39,689 nt of DNA from Acidimicrobiaceae bacterium. GTDB lineage: Bacteria > Actinomycetota > Acidimicrobiia > Acidimicrobiales > Bog-793. Shown one piece after another: positions 10,091-19,229 of the stretch. Below the pieces are notes generated by a model. The model saw only the letters and a program-made list of their open reading frames with translations, searched no databases and was not told the origin of the DNA. The translations under genes and the position numbers were made by a program. The DNA is taken from positions 1 to 39,689 of the forward strand of contig PLIM01000178.1 in NCBI GenBank assembly GCA_003139355.1, written 5' to 3'. Numbering within the stretch: position 1 is the stretch's first letter; every line of letters starts with the position of its first letter.

Positions 10091-10948
10091 TCAGCGCGTG
10101 GCCACGATGGCGATGATGGTCACGGTGTTGAACGCCATGTGAGCAACGATCGACGGGCCGAGACGCCCGGTGCGCCATGCAAGACAGCCCAGCACCACGC
10201 CGAACCCGGCCAATCCGAGAAACTGCAGCGCCTCGAAGTGGACGAGCGCGAACACGAGTGCGGTCACGACGATGGAGACAGCAGGGCCGAGTCGCGGCCC
10301 AAGCTTCTCGAAGCTGCCCAAGAGGGCGCGCAGGAGCAGGCCGCGGAAGAACAGCTCCTCGACGAGAGGGCTGCCGACACAGACAAGCACGGCCAGCACG
10401 ACGAGGCCCGGCCCGAACGCGTGGCTTGTGAGGTTCTGGGCCGGGTGACCAAGCCGCGTGTACAGGTGGTGGACAAAAGGGAGCAGCGGCGCCTCGAGGA
10501 CCGGAACGAGCAAGTACTGGGACGCCACGCCGGCAACGATCCCGAGAGGAATGTCCGGCCACGGCCGCAGCGTGAGCCCGTAGTCCCGCACGACGCTCCC
10601 CATGCCCTTTCGGTCGGCCCGGTCACCCACATTGTCCGGCGCCGCCATACGCGTCGCGACGACGACCGCTGCGACGAAGCCGGCCCAGAGCGCGATCAGG
10701 CTCACGACATCCTCGCCGTACTGGCTCGGGTGGCGGGAGTGCGGTGTCAAGGCCGCGTACACCGACACGGCCAGGAACGCGAGGACGAAACCCGCCACAA
10801 GTCCGAACATCGCCTCGGGCAAGCCGAATGGGTTCCCGACTTGAGCACCGCCCGATGCCGGCGCCTCGGGCACGAACGCGGTCGTGACAGCGGGCTTGGG
10901 ATGCCCGCGGCGATGTTCCACGCTGCGAGCGTCGTCGGCAGGAGCCAT
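10091..10948 (-). CDS. CPBP-family intramembrane metalloprotease
   Basis: The protein has about six to eight hydrophobic segments and the three CPBP (Abi) motifs in order: EELFFRG, then FALVHF, then HMAFNTV. These supply the Glu and His residues of a membrane-embedded zinc protease related to CAAX prenyl proteases. Bacterial members are mostly of unknown substrate; some process membrane proteins or peptides. About 40 residues before the first membrane helix are hydrophilic. The start is uncertain: I choose the ATG at 10948 (285 residues), but an ATG at 11008 is open too and adds a basic stretch without conserved features. It ends 24 nt before the manB start and diverges from ftsH, another membrane protease. 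Confidence 0.85.
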   Translation of the reverse strand: MAPADDARSVEHRRGHPKPAVTTAFVPEAPASGGAQVGNPFGLPEAMFGLVAGFVLAFLAVSVYAALTPHSRHPSQYGEDVVSLIALWAGFVAAVVVATRMAAPDNVGDRADRKGMGSVVRDYGLTLRPWPDIPLGIVAGVASQYLLVPVLEAPLLPFVHHLYTRLGHPAQNLTSHAFGPGLVVLAVLVCVGSPLVEELFFRGLLLRALLGSFEKLGPRLGPAVSIVVTALVFALVHFEALQFLGLAGFGVVLGCLAWRTGRLGPSIVAHMAFNTVTIIAIVATR

Positions 10949-11054
10949 GCCGGTCAAGCGCGGAACTGACACCCTCCCGGAACCGTTCCGCCAACGCCGG
11001 CCCGCCATGGCCGCTCGAACCGGCCGCGCGGACTGTCCATGTGCCGGTGCCGCC

Positions 11055-11060
11055 TACGAT
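11055..11060 (+). promoter_or_regulatory. Putative -10 box, leaderless start of ftsH
   Basis: TACGAT ends 7 nt before the GTG at 11068, the TANNNT-N7-start layout. It lies downstream of an alternative GTG at 11041, so it favours the later start. Confidence 0.5.
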
Positions 11061-11067
11061 GGTCGGC

Positions 11068-13071
11068 GTGAGTCGTCAGCCTCAAGACATGCGCCCAGGC
11101 AACGGACCGGGAAAGACCGGCCCGGGCGGCCCGACGGGTTCGGACCAGGTCTGGCGTTGGGCGATCGCCGTCATCGTGGTCGTCCTGATCGTGCTTGTAA
11201 TCGGCTCGGGCATGTTCAACAAGACCACCTCCAAGGCCATTGGGTTCTCGCAGTTCCAGCACGACCTCGTGACCCATCAGATCAAGACTGCCAACTTCAA
11301 CAACGCCACCGGCGCCATCACCGGCACGCTCAGCAACGGCACCAGCTACGCGACGACAGGACCGACAAATCCGCTCCCCGGCACGATCTACACCGAGCTG
11401 AAGGCAGCGAAGGTCAAGTACACGTTCTCGACGCCCAGCTCGAGCGCGCTCGGCGAGATACTCATCTACGCGCTTCCGTTCGCCCTGATCATCGGGTTCT
11501 TGGTCTGGATGAGCCGACGGGCCCAGGGACAGATGTCGGGGATCATGTCGATAGGGCGCTCGCGAGCCAAGGTCTACACAGCCGAACGCCCGCGTACGAC
11601 CTTCGATGACGTGGCTGGCTATCAGGGGGTCAAACAGGAGATCAGCGAAGTCGTCGACTTCCTCAAGTCTCCCGGCCGCTTCAAGGAGATCGGCGCACGT
11701 GTGCCGAAAGGCGTGCTGCTCGTGGGTCCGCCGGGCACCGGCAAGACGCTGCTGGCGCGCGCCGTGGCCGGCGAGGCCGGCGTTCCCTTCCTGTCAGTGA
11801 GCGGATCGGACTTCATGGAGATGTTCGTGGGTGTCGGTGCGAGCCGCGTGCGTGACCTCTTCCAGACCGCGCGCAAGCAGGCCCCCGCGATCATCTTCGT
11901 CGACGAGATTGACTCGATCGGGCGCAAGCGTGGCGCTGGGCTCGGCGGTGGGCACGATGAGCGTGAGCAGACACTGAACCAGATGCTGAACGAAATGGAC
12001 GGTTTCGACGTCGCCGAGGGCATCGTGGTCATGGCCGCGACCAACCGGCCCGACATCCTCGACCCTGCGCTGCTCAGGCCCGGCCGGTTCGACCGCCAGA
12101 TCGTCGTGCCGCTGCCCGACCTCGATGAGCGTCTGCCGATCCTGCAAGTTCACTGCAAGGACAAGCGCGTGGGTCCCGACGTGGACCTGTCGATCATCGC
12201 CCGCGGCACACCGGGAATGTCCGGCGCCGACTTGGCCAATCTCGTCAACGAGGCCGCGCTGCACGCAGTGAGGCGTGGAAGCCAGTTCATCGAGATGCGT
12301 GACTTCGACGCCGCACGAGACCGGATCCTCATGGGCCAGCCTCGCGACAGCCTCGTGCTCTCGGATCGCGAGAAGGCGCGCGTCGCCTTCCACGAGGGTG
12401 GCCACGCGGTGCTCGCGTACGTGCTGACCCACGCTGACCCTCTGCTCAAGGTGAGCATCATCCCGACGGGCCTCGCCCTGGGAGTCACCCAGCAGCTGCC
12501 AACCGAGGAGAGGCACATCTATCCCCGCGAGTACATCGAGGACGCTCTCGTCGTCCGGATGGGCGGCCGCGTGGCCGAGATGTTGGTCTACGGCGACCTC
12601 TCCACCGGGGCGAGCGATGACCTCCAGCGCAACACCGAGCTGGCGCGCAAGATGGTCCGCGAGTGGGGCATGTCCGAGCGCGTGGGGCCGATGGCCTGGG
12701 GAGCGCAGGGCATGGTCTTCCTCGGCGAGGACCTCATGCACACCCGCGACTACTCCGAGGACACGAGTCGGGTGGTCGACGAGGAGGTCGCCAGGATCCT
12801 CCGGGAGCAGGAGGCTCGGGCCACCAGCGTGCTGCGAGAGCACAGAGCCGGCCTGGAGGCGGTCGCACAAGCCTTGCTCGAGTTCGAGACGGTCGATGGC
12901 GCCGAGATCGCCCGGCTCATCGACACCGCCTACGGCAAGCCTGTGCACGGAGGCGCCGAGGGTGAAGAGAAGCTCGCCACCGAGCGGTACGCCCCCTCCC
13001 TCTCCGGGGGGGCCATGGCACCTGCGGCACCTGGTATCTCTTCGACTGGCATCCCTCCGACCGCCGTTTGA
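11068..13071 (+). CDS. ftsH: ATP-dependent zinc metalloprotease FtsH
   Basis: FtsH is a membrane-bound AAA+ protease that removes damaged membrane proteins and short-lived regulators. From the GTG at 11068 it has 667 residues. Two membrane helices (about 28-47 and 128-148) flank a short extracytoplasmic loop. Then come Walker A GPPGTGKT (220-227), Walker B IIFVDEID, the second region of homology [20 protein letters not shown], the zinc motif HEGGH (442-446, instead of the usual HEAGH), and the third ligand Asp518 in STGASDD. The C terminus is a low-complexity Ala, Pro and Gly tail. A GTG at 11041 would add nine residues; the TACGAT hexamer favours 11068. It stands away from the usual tilS-hpt-folE neighbours of actinobacterial ftsH, so it may be a second copy (inference). 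Confidence 0.95.
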   Translation: MSRQPQDMRPGNGPGKTGPGGPTGSDQVWRWAIAVIVVVLIVLVIGSGMFNKTTSKAIGFSQFQHDLVTHQIKTANFNNATGAITGTLSNGTSYATTGPTNPLPGTIYTELKAAKVKYTFSTPSSSALGEILIYALPFALIIGFLVWMSRRAQGQMSGIMSIGRSRAKVYTAERPRTTFDDVAGYQGVKQEISEVVDFLKSPGRFKEIGARVPKGVLLVGPPGTGKTLLARAVAGEAGVPFLSVSGSDFMEMFVGVGASRVRDLFQTARKQAPAIIFVDEIDSIGRKRGAGLGGGHDEREQTLNQMLNEMDGFDVAEGIVVMAATNRPDILDPALLRPGRFDRQIVVPLPDLDERLPILQVHCKDKRVGPDVDLSIIARGTPGMSGADLANLVNEAALHAVRRGSQFIEMRDFDAARDRILMGQPRDSLVLSDREKARVAFHEGGHAVLAYVLTHADPLLKVSIIPTGLALGVTQQLPTEERHIYPREYIEDALVVRMGGRVAEMLVYGDLSTGASDDLQRNTELARKMVREWGMSERVGPMAWGAQGMVFLGEDLMHTRDYSEDTSRVVDEEVARILREQEARATSVLREHRAGLEAVAQALLEFETVDGAEIARLIDTAYGKPVHGGAEGEEKLATERYAPSLSGGAMAPAAPGISSTGIPPTAV

Positions 13072-13145
13072 GCTCCGCGGACCCGTTGGGGCCCCGGCGG
13101 CGAAGTGAACAAGCCCGGCGAGCGCGTGTGAGGCTCAACCCAGGC

Positions 13146-14699
13146 TCAGCGCAGGACGGGAATCCCCCCGGTGGCCGTCGTCAGCCCGTGGTGGGGCGTC
13201 AGCTGCTGCTCTACAAGGATCGGGACCGTTGCCAAGACCTGGAGGGCGAATATGGGGGCATATCTCAGGACTGACCCGAGGTCGACCTCCAGCTCCGAGC
13301 CGGCACCCACTCTGACCACCTCGAGCCGGACCGGTGCGGTCGCCCCGTGGGTCAACTCGAGCAGCGTCACCGTTGCGCCTGCGGTTCCGGGGTCCGCGAG
13401 CGTGACCACGTCGTCGATCCGCGGCACGACCGTCGCGCCTGGTAGCAGCCACTCGTCGTGGGGACCAGCAGTTCCCGCCGTCGCATCGACCTCCTCGAGA
13501 ACGCGGGTCCTGTATCTGGTCGTGAGTCGGCCAACCACGATCGGCGTGCCCCCCTGGGCGGAGACGACGACCGAGCCCGCTGTGAGGCCACTTCCGGCCG
13601 TGACCGGCGTCGCGAAGTCAACAATGCCCCCGGCTGGGACATCTTCGGTGAGCGCAGCCACGATCCCCGCCCGGCCAGGCGGAGCGACACTGACCGAAAC
13701 CGATCTCGTGCCCGGGTCGTAGACCGAGAACGTGCTCGCCACTCCTTTGCGCGACTGCACGGCGGCGAACGCCCATTGCCTGAGCCCGCGATCGGGTCCT
13801 ACGAGCAACGAGCTGCCCGTGACGCGCACGTGACTGACCCGGTGCCCCGCCACAGATCTTGAAGCCATTGCGACCGTCTCGGAGGTCGACTCGAGCGCTC
13901 CGACAACGACATCTCCACTGACGGCGGTGGCAGTGACCGCCAGGGAACTTCGCTGAAAGACCCACCGGCGAAGATCGAGAACCACAAGGCCCGTAGCGGG
14001 GACGACCACCCCCTGGAAGGCGGGGGGCGACGTCAGCGTCGTGCCGGTCGAGACGCTCACGTCCACGACAGCGGGTGTGGCGTCGGGGTCGTAGAGCGAG
14101 AGCCGGACGTCCGAACTGCCATAGGTGCTACCAGTGGGCACATAGCCCTGAGGAGCGGCTGCGAGGGAGCATGGGGACGAGAGCAAGACGGGGCCGCCCA
14201 CGCTCGACCCGCCGACGATTGACTCGGCAACGCCGATCCCGCCTCCGTCTGTCTCGACCGACACCGCAGCGAATCCCGGCGGACCGCGTCTGGTCAGCGG
14301 CAAAACTGCTTGTGAATCTCCATCGACCTCGAGCCGGGCCCTCGAGATCGATGCCCCGGTCGAGGCCGCTCCCCTCGGGGGTCCCGTTCGCGACACCTCC
14401 ACCTCGAGGTTGACCGCCGAGGTCCCGCTGTTCACGATCGCGACGCGCGAGCTCTGCTTGCCAACGCCGACAGGCAAAGGGCCGGGACAGCGCCAGGCGC
14501 TCGCCTTGTCCATCTCCACGACCGGGAGTGACGCCGGTCCCACGAATTGGCCGCCGGCGGCTTCCCCGCTCGGCTGGCGGACCAAGGCGTTGACCACGAC
14601 GAGCAGTGCGAGCCCGATTGCGACGCCGAGGAGGGCCCGACGCCTCGGGTGCCGCGTCACCCGAGAAGCGCGCATGTGGCGGCCGCTGGCTCCGCTCAT
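13146..14699 (-). CDS. DUF5719-family secreted or membrane-anchored protein
   Basis: The 517-residue product has a basic N terminus, one hydrophobic helix (about 22-40) and a long extracytoplasmic part rich in beta-strand, Val, Thr, Ser and Gly. It resembles DUF5719, an actinobacterial family of unknown function usually encoded beside a large glycosyltransferase/membrane protein. That is the arrangement here: its ATG overlaps the GT2 stop by 4 nt (ATGA). The extracytoplasmic part shows repeated strand patterns such as VAIVNSGTSAVNLEVEV and VSVYDPGTRSVSVSV, like stacked Ig-like or beta-propeller blades. No catalytic motif is apparent. A role in export or display of an envelope polymer with its partner is an inference from context. 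Confidence 0.75.
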   Translation of the reverse strand: MSGASGRHMRASRVTRHPRRRALLGVAIGLALLVVVNALVRQPSGEAAGGQFVGPASLPVVEMDKASAWRCPGPLPVGVGKQSSRVAIVNSGTSAVNLEVEVSRTGPPRGAASTGASISRARLEVDGDSQAVLPLTRRGPPGFAAVSVETDGGGIGVAESIVGGSSVGGPVLLSSPCSLAAAPQGYVPTGSTYGSSDVRLSLYDPDATPAVVDVSVSTGTTLTSPPAFQGVVVPATGLVVLDLRRWVFQRSSLAVTATAVSGDVVVGALESTSETVAMASRSVAGHRVSHVRVTGSSLLVGPDRGLRQWAFAAVQSRKGVASTFSVYDPGTRSVSVSVAPPGRAGIVAALTEDVPAGGIVDFATPVTAGSGLTAGSVVVSAQGGTPIVVGRLTTRYRTRVLEEVDATAGTAGPHDEWLLPGATVVPRIDDVVTLADPGTAGATVTLLELTHGATAPVRLEVVRVGAGSELEVDLGSVLRYAPIFALQVLATVPILVEQQLTPHHGLTTATGGIPVLR

Positions 14700-17600
14700 G
14701 GCAGCACGCTCGAGGCCGGCTCGGAGTCATCTGCCGGGTCTCCGACCGCGAGGGTGTCGGACGAGGGTTCACGCCCGTCCGCCGGGCCGTCATCCCGGGC
14801 CGCGGCGGCGTCACCCGGTTCAACGGCGCTTGCTCGGCTGAGGCGACGACGCCTCCTGCGGCGAGCAACGCCCTCGGCGACCGCAAGAGCGGTGACGAGC
14901 AAGCCCGCGGCGAGGCCGAGCCGTCTCAGCCAGGTCGGGGTCCCGCGATCCACCGTGGCGAGCGCCACCACAGAGCTGTCCGACGGGCTGCCAGTTACCG
15001 TCCACGCCGTGTCCTCGAAGGCGAGCACGCCGCCTTCGGTCGGAAGCTGGCGAAGATCACCCTGGGCTTGGAGCGTCTGAACAAGGCTCGGCTGAGGAGG
15101 AAGCCAGGGCGGGGCCTGGACACCGGGCAGGGTCGGAGCAACTCCGCCAGGAAGGATCACGTAACGGATGCCCACTCGCGCCAGCTCAGCGCCGAGCCGG
15201 ACGGTGAGCCCGGCCTCGGCGCGGGTCAGGGCCACTTCGACGTCCACCCCGGCGCCTGGGTCGGCGCTCGGCCACAGGCGCGTGCCGTCCGGCAAGCCGT
15301 TGGCGCTCACGGCGAACGCGAGCCCAGGCCGTATCTGCCAAGAGGGCGGCGGCACGCTGGCGGGATCACCCAGCCAGAGCACGTCGTAGCCCTTGGCCGC
15401 AGGTTTCGGCGCAGTCCAGCTGAGAAGCTGCTCATAGCCGACAGAAGGGAGCGAAGAACGGCCGTCCACCGACGAAACCAGCGTCGGGAACAGCCCTGCG
15501 AAAAGGCACAGTGCAGCTCCCGCGCTGAGATTCTGGCGCCATCCGAAGTGACTTCTGGCAACGTCGAGCTCGAAAGCGGCTACGCCGAGCCCGACTGCAG
15601 TCGCGAGGCAGCACGCAGCCGGAGCCAACAAGACAAGGGTCGCGCCGCCACCCGCACCGAGCCACCCGACGGCACCTGCGTATGCCACGCCCACCGTGGC
15701 AATGGCGGCGACCCACCATCGCGTCGCCCAGTCGAGTCGTACATCGCGCGCTACGAACAGGACCAAGCCCGCACCGAGCGGGATCCCCCAGCCGAGCCAG
15801 CCCGCACCTATGGGACCTGCGGCAAGACGAAGCAGGCGCAAGACCCCACCTGTAGCCCCACGCGACCCCACCGCGCCAGAGAGGATGCTCCACCTCGCGC
15901 CGGGCTGGAAGAAGGTGAGAGACCAGGGGAAGCAGCAGAGGAAGGCGACGGCCAGTGCCCCAGCGGTGACGCCGAGCGCACGACCGATCGCGGCCACGCG
16001 GCCCGCGGCGGCCGAGCCGAGCGCGATCCCCAGTGACAGGGCCGCCACTGCCACCACCGACGGCGGTGCCAGGGCCGCCATCAGCGCGAGCAGCAGGCCG
16101 AACGGGACGATGTCGGCCACCACGCCGCGCCAGCCGCCTGCGGCCTCAAGGGGCGAGAACGGCCTCAGCCGGGTTGCGCGACAAATACGCGACATCACAA
16201 ATGGCATCCCGGCAAAGGTCACCAGAGCCTGCAGGTCACCTGCGGCGATGCCGTTCCAAACGAGCGGAAGACCGAGATAGGCAATCGTGCCGGCGAGCCG
16301 GGCACGGCGCGAGCCGAGTGGCCGGAGGAGCCGATGCATCCCGATTGCGCCGACGAGGATGGGGCCGAGGAGGAGCAGCTTCTCCACCTGCGCGGTGCTA
16401 CCGAGCAGAACCGCTCCGGCGAGACCGACCAGACCGAACGCGGGAGACGCCGGCCCGGGGGCTTGCCAGCCGGCGTCCTGCCAGCCGCCGAAGAAGTCAC
16501 GAAGCAGCGTGGATGCCGGCGGGAAGGGCAAGAGCTGGCCCACAAGCGGCAAGTGGCCCGTCAAGATGTTGCGAATGCCGAACAGGACCACGACGATCAA
16601 GCCCGTCACGACCCAGCCGAGACTGTGCGGGGCGGCCGGTGTGTACCGGCTCGAGGCGACTCGCGCAGGCTCATGGTCTTCTTCTGTCCCGAACAGGGTC
16701 TCGACCGCCGGGCCGACCGGACCGACCGGGCCGACCGGACCGACCGGGCTGACCGGGCCGACCGGGTTGGCTTCAAGAGCCGAGCGCCGGTCGCCGCGGC
16801 TCAACAGCCGCGCGACAGCGCGGTCAGGCCGTTGACGAACAGGTGCAAGCGCCTTGCGGGCCCTCCTGAGACTCCTGCGGTGACGCCAGTTCCACCACCA
16901 TGCGTCCCCGACGCGCTTGGAACGCTCACGCTCGCCCCTGAAGAACGCGATCGACGCCTCTGCGATCGACCCAGCAGCCAGATCGAGCCCGACAAGCAGG
17001 CGACGCGACCGGCCATAGTTCTTGAGCACTGCGCGCAGCTCGTGGCGCCGGCGCAGGGCGGCCGCGTCGCCGACCGTCCTCGATCCGGACCGCGCCGCCT
17101 GGACGTGGCGAACGAGGGCCGAGGGAGCGACGACGACTCGCGCTCCGGCCACTTGGGCCCGCCAGCACAGGTCCACATCCTCGCCGAACAGCTCTATTTC
17201 CGGATCAAAACCGCCCAGCGCCCTGAACAGGTCGGCACGCACCAACGTGCAGCCGCCCGGCACGGCGAACACCTCCCGGACCTCGTCGTGCTGAGCCTGG
17301 TCGAGCTCTTCGCGCTCGACCCGCTCGACGGCCACACCGAAGCGGTCGACGCCGATGCCAACCTCGATCAAGCGGTCAGGCGCGTCCCACTCGACGAGCT
17401 TCGGGCCGACGATGCCTGCGTTGGAACGGTAGGCCTCCCCGACCATCAAGCGAACCGCGTCGGGCGCAGGAGCCACATCGTCGTGGCAGATCAACAGATG
17501 AGACGCTCCCTCGACCGCCAAGAGCACTTCGTTCGCGGCCGCCGAGAACCCGCTTCTCTCACCCTGGCGAAGAATGAAGGCGCGCGGAAGCACGGCCGCG

Positions 17601-17761
17601 ACACGTGCAGTCAGCTCCTCGCGGCTCGCGGCGTCCACGACGAGCACGTCGAGGTTCGGGTAGTCCTGAGCAGCAAGCGCCTCCAGGCATTCCTCGAACC
17701 ACGGACCCGGGTCACAAGCGACCACCACGGCGACGACCGGCGGGGCTTGCTCCTCCGGCAT
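14696..17761 (-). CDS. Large GT2 glycosyltransferase fused to a multi-helix membrane region
   Basis: From the ATG at 17761 the product has 1021 residues. Residues 1 to about 270 form a family 2 glycosyltransferase: VAVVVACDPGPW, the nucleotide-binding DVLVVDAAS, an HDDVAP acidic motif, and FGEDVDLCWRA with the usual ED pair. A basic linker and a Gly-Pro-Val repeat follow. Then come about 12 hydrophobic segments, a long extracytoplasmic domain, and a final helix with an Arg-rich cytosolic tail and acidic end. The layout suggests an envelope polymer glycosyltransferase with a GT-C-like membrane part. The start is set by TAGCGT 7 nt before this ATG; longer forms (Met at 17815 or 17962) lack conserved sequence. 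The donor and acceptor are unknown. Confidence 0.82.
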   Translation of the reverse strand: MPEEQAPPVVAVVVACDPGPWFEECLEALAAQDYPNLDVLVVDAASREELTARVAAVLPRAFILRQGERSGFSAAANEVLLAVEGASHLLICHDDVAPAPDAVRLMVGEAYRSNAGIVGPKLVEWDAPDRLIEVGIGVDRFGVAVERVEREELDQAQHDEVREVFAVPGGCTLVRADLFRALGGFDPEIELFGEDVDLCWRAQVAGARVVVAPSALVRHVQAARSGSRTVGDAAALRRRHELRAVLKNYGRSRRLLVGLDLAAGSIAEASIAFFRGERERSKRVGDAWWWNWRHRRSLRRARKALAPVRQRPDRAVARLLSRGDRRSALEANPVGPVSPVGPVGPVGPVGPAVETLFGTEEDHEPARVASSRYTPAAPHSLGWVVTGLIVVVLFGIRNILTGHLPLVGQLLPFPPASTLLRDFFGGWQDAGWQAPGPASPAFGLVGLAGAVLLGSTAQVEKLLLLGPILVGAIGMHRLLRPLGSRRARLAGTIAYLGLPLVWNGIAAGDLQALVTFAGMPFVMSRICRATRLRPFSPLEAAGGWRGVVADIVPFGLLLALMAALAPPSVVAVAALSLGIALGSAAAGRVAAIGRALGVTAGALAVAFLCCFPWSLTFFQPGARWSILSGAVGSRGATGGVLRLLRLAAGPIGAGWLGWGIPLGAGLVLFVARDVRLDWATRWWVAAIATVGVAYAGAVGWLGAGGGATLVLLAPAACCLATAVGLGVAAFELDVARSHFGWRQNLSAGAALCLFAGLFPTLVSSVDGRSSLPSVGYEQLLSWTAPKPAAKGYDVLWLGDPASVPPPSWQIRPGLAFAVSANGLPDGTRLWPSADPGAGVDVEVALTRAEAGLTVRLGAELARVGIRYVILPGGVAPTLPGVQAPPWLPPQPSLVQTLQAQGDLRQLPTEGGVLAFEDTAWTVTGSPSDSSVVALATVDRGTPTWLRRLGLAAGLLVTALAVAEGVARRRRRRRLSRASAVEPGDAAAARDDGPADGREPSSDTLAVGDPADDSEPASSVLP
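16710..16763. repeat. 9-bp tandem repeat coding for Gly-Pro-Val in the GT2 linker
   Basis: Six 9 bp units alternate between GGGCCGACC and GGACCGACC, with one unit carrying a C to T change. They lie between the glycosyltransferase domain and the first membrane helix and encode a run of Gly-Pro-Val triplets on the minus strand. The 18 bp alternation suggests doubling of a two-unit block by slippage. Confidence 0.85.
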
Positions 17762-17768
17762 CAACGCC

Positions 17769-17774
17769 ACGCTA
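17769..17774 (-). promoter_or_regulatory. Putative -10 box, leaderless start of the GT2 gene
   Basis: TAGCGT ends 7 nt before the ATG at 17761. The same hexamer and spacing precede the nitroreductase gene at 37361. Confidence 0.5.
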
Positions 17775-17819
17775 CCGCGGACGCGAAGCAGGAGCCGGAC
17801 GGCCGAGAGCGGCATGCGC

Positions 17820-17848
17820 TTGCTATAGTTAGCGATTTGTACTACAGT
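17820..17848 (+). promoter_or_regulatory. Sigma-70-like promoter of the small helical protein
   Basis: TTGCTA and TACAGT are separated by 17 nt. It is one of the most complete -35/-10 pairs in the window and lies about 85 nt before the GTG at 17935. The -10 sits inside the inverted repeat ACTAC-A-GTAGT (17841-17851), a possible operator. Confidence 0.55.
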
Positions 17849-17921
17849 AGTGAGCGCACAGCGCCAAGGACAGCGGACGGCGCAACCTTTCGCAGGGCGC
17901 TGCTGTGAACCACGGACAACA

Positions 17922-17928
17922 AGAGGAG
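17922..17928 (+). promoter_or_regulatory. Ribosome-binding site of the small helical protein
   Basis: AGAGGAG lies 6 nt before the GTG at 17935. It favours this start over the GTG at 17905. Confidence 0.6.
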
Positions 17929-17934
17929 CAGGAC

Positions 17935-18258
17935 GTGACCGACATCCGGCAGTGTTTGGCATCGACGACAGGAGCGCTCGCGGACCTCGCCGAACAGGCC
18001 GCGTACGTCGCGATCGGCGTGGGTGTCCTCGAGTTCCAAAAGGCTCAGGTTCGTCGCCAATCTCTCGGCAGCGCGCGAGAGCGCGTGGCCAAGCGAGTCA
18101 AGGACTTCGACGCCACCGTCGCTCAGGCGGTCAAGGTCGTCGACTCAACCCTCGAGCCGGTGTGGCAACAGCTTCCCGAGCCCGCGCAGGCCGTCATCCG
18201 GCAGGCGCGCCAGGCACGCGACGAGCTCCGCGCGCGCGTCTTCGGGTTCTCCACTTGA
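17935..18258 (+). CDS. Small helical protein of unknown function
   Basis: I do not recognise this 107-residue protein with certainty. It has an apolar helix (about 12-33, with ADLAEQAAYVAIGVGVLEF) followed by basic, heptad-like helices such as ARERVAKRVKDFDATVAQAV and a final helix rich in Arg and Ala. There is no signal peptide and no cysteine pair. The amphipathic pattern resembles phasin-like or membrane-surface proteins of actinobacteria, but that is only resemblance. It has its own promoter (17820-17848) and a strong ribosome-binding site, both unlike its neighbours, so it may be well expressed and separately controlled. It diverges from the GT2 gene and its stop lies 1 nt from the convergent rmd stop. 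Confidence 0.7.
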   Translation: MTDIRQCLASTTGALADLAEQAAYVAIGVGVLEFQKAQVRRQSLGSARERVAKRVKDFDATVAQAVKVVDSTLEPVWQQLPEPAQAVIRQARQARDELRARVFGFST

Positions 18259-18259
18259 G

Positions 18260-19153
18260 TCAGGCGAGGCGCTCGCGCCAATAGTCGAGAGCGTCCGACA
18301 GCGTCGTAGCCAATGCGATGGTGGGGTGCCAACCCGTGGCAGCCGCGAGCTTGGAGGCGTCCCCGGCCAGCACGGGGACCTCGACTGGGCGGAAGAGGTC
18401 AGGATCCTGGACAAGTCTGACCTCGTAGGACAAGAGCCCGGCCATTTGGTCCGCGAGCGCGGCGATGCTGATCGCCCGGCCTGAGCACACGTTGTAGGCC
18501 TCGCCGGCAGCCCCGTTTGTCGCAAGGAGCCGGTAAGCCCGCACCACGTCGCGCACGTCGGTGAAGTCTCGAGAAGCAGCAAGGTTGCCGACTTGGACGG
18601 TCCCGCCCTTGTTCAGCTCAGCTTCGACCATTCGCCGCGCCAGCGCGGACACCACGAAGTCATCGGTTTGGCCTGGGCCCACATGGTTGAACGGCCTGGC
18701 TCGGATCACGCGCAGGCCTCGGCCGAGGAAAGCCTGGAGCCCGAGGAACTCGGCGGCAACCTTGCTCACGGCATAGGGCGTCACGGGGCGAAGTTCGGCG
18801 TGCTCGTCGAGCACCGCCGCGCCGGGTGCCGGGCCGTACACCTCCGCCGAGCTGACGAGCACGACAACGGGCGGAACCTCGCAGGCAGCGGCCGCCTCGA
18901 GGAGGTTCAAGGTGCCCATCGCGTTGACCCGAAACGTCTCGGCAGGCTCGTGCCAAGACTGCCCTACGTGCGTCAGCGCTGCGAGGTGGAACACCACGTC
19001 CGGCACCACCGCTGCCAGGTCGGCGGTGATCAGGGCGGGGTCAGTCACGTCGACCTCGGGACCAGGGGCAGCTGCCGTGTCGCCGGCATCGGAGAGGTGG
19101 CGGAGCAGCCAGTAGCCGACGAAGCCAGATCCACCGGTCAAGTACGCGCGCAC
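18260..19153 (-). CDS. rmd: GDP-4-keto-6-deoxy-D-mannose reductase (RMD type)
   Basis: This 297-residue extended short-chain dehydrogenase has the NAD(P)-binding GGSGFVG (7-13), SSAEVYG (101-107), and catalytic Tyr127 and Lys131 in YAVSK. The segment RPFNHVGPGQ (153-162) is typical of enzymes that reduce GDP-4-keto-6-deoxy-mannose to GDP-D-rhamnose or a related 6-deoxyhexose. The partner GDP-mannose 4,6-dehydratase is not in the window, although the steps to GDP-mannose are. The start is a GTG at 19153 with TACGCT 7 nt upstream, so the gene is its own transcription unit. The open frame upstream overlaps a glycosyltransferase and is not conserved. Other NDP-sugar reductase activities cannot be excluded. 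Confidence 0.8.
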   Translation of the reverse strand: MRAYLTGGSGFVGYWLLRHLSDAGDTAAAPGPEVDVTDPALITADLAAVVPDVVFHLAALTHVGQSWHEPAETFRVNAMGTLNLLEAAAACEVPPVVVLVSSAEVYGPAPGAAVLDEHAELRPVTPYAVSKVAAEFLGLQAFLGRGLRVIRARPFNHVGPGQTDDFVVSALARRMVEAELNKGGTVQVGNLAASRDFTDVRDVVRAYRLLATNGAAGEAYNVCSGRAISIAALADQMAGLLSYEVRLVQDPDLFRPVEVPVLAGDASKLAAATGWHPTIALATTLSDALDYWRERLA

Positions 19154-19160
19154 GGTGCTC

Positions 19161-19166
19161 AGCGTA
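19161..19166 (-). promoter_or_regulatory. Putative -10 box, leaderless start of rmd
   Basis: TACGCT ends 7 nt before the GTG at 19153. The same hexamer precedes the mutase gene at 35936. Confidence 0.5.
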
Positions 19167-19229
19167 CCTGCCGATGGGAAGATCTCAGGAAGGGAAGGGC
19201 CTGTCCCGGGCGTCGCGTGCGCGGCCCGC

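Noticed and set aside
8664-10142. 492-codon plus-strand frame opposite manB
   Set aside because: It mirrors manB codon structure; the minus-strand product has all phosphohexomutase motifs.
16334-17908. 524-codon plus-strand frame opposite the GT2 gene
   Set aside because: It is Arg, Asp and Gly rich without domains, and is a shadow of the GT2 coding sequence.
17762-17962. Longer starts of the GT2 protein at 17815 or 17962
   Set aside because: They add sequence without glycosyltransferase features and would place the TAGCGT box inside the gene.
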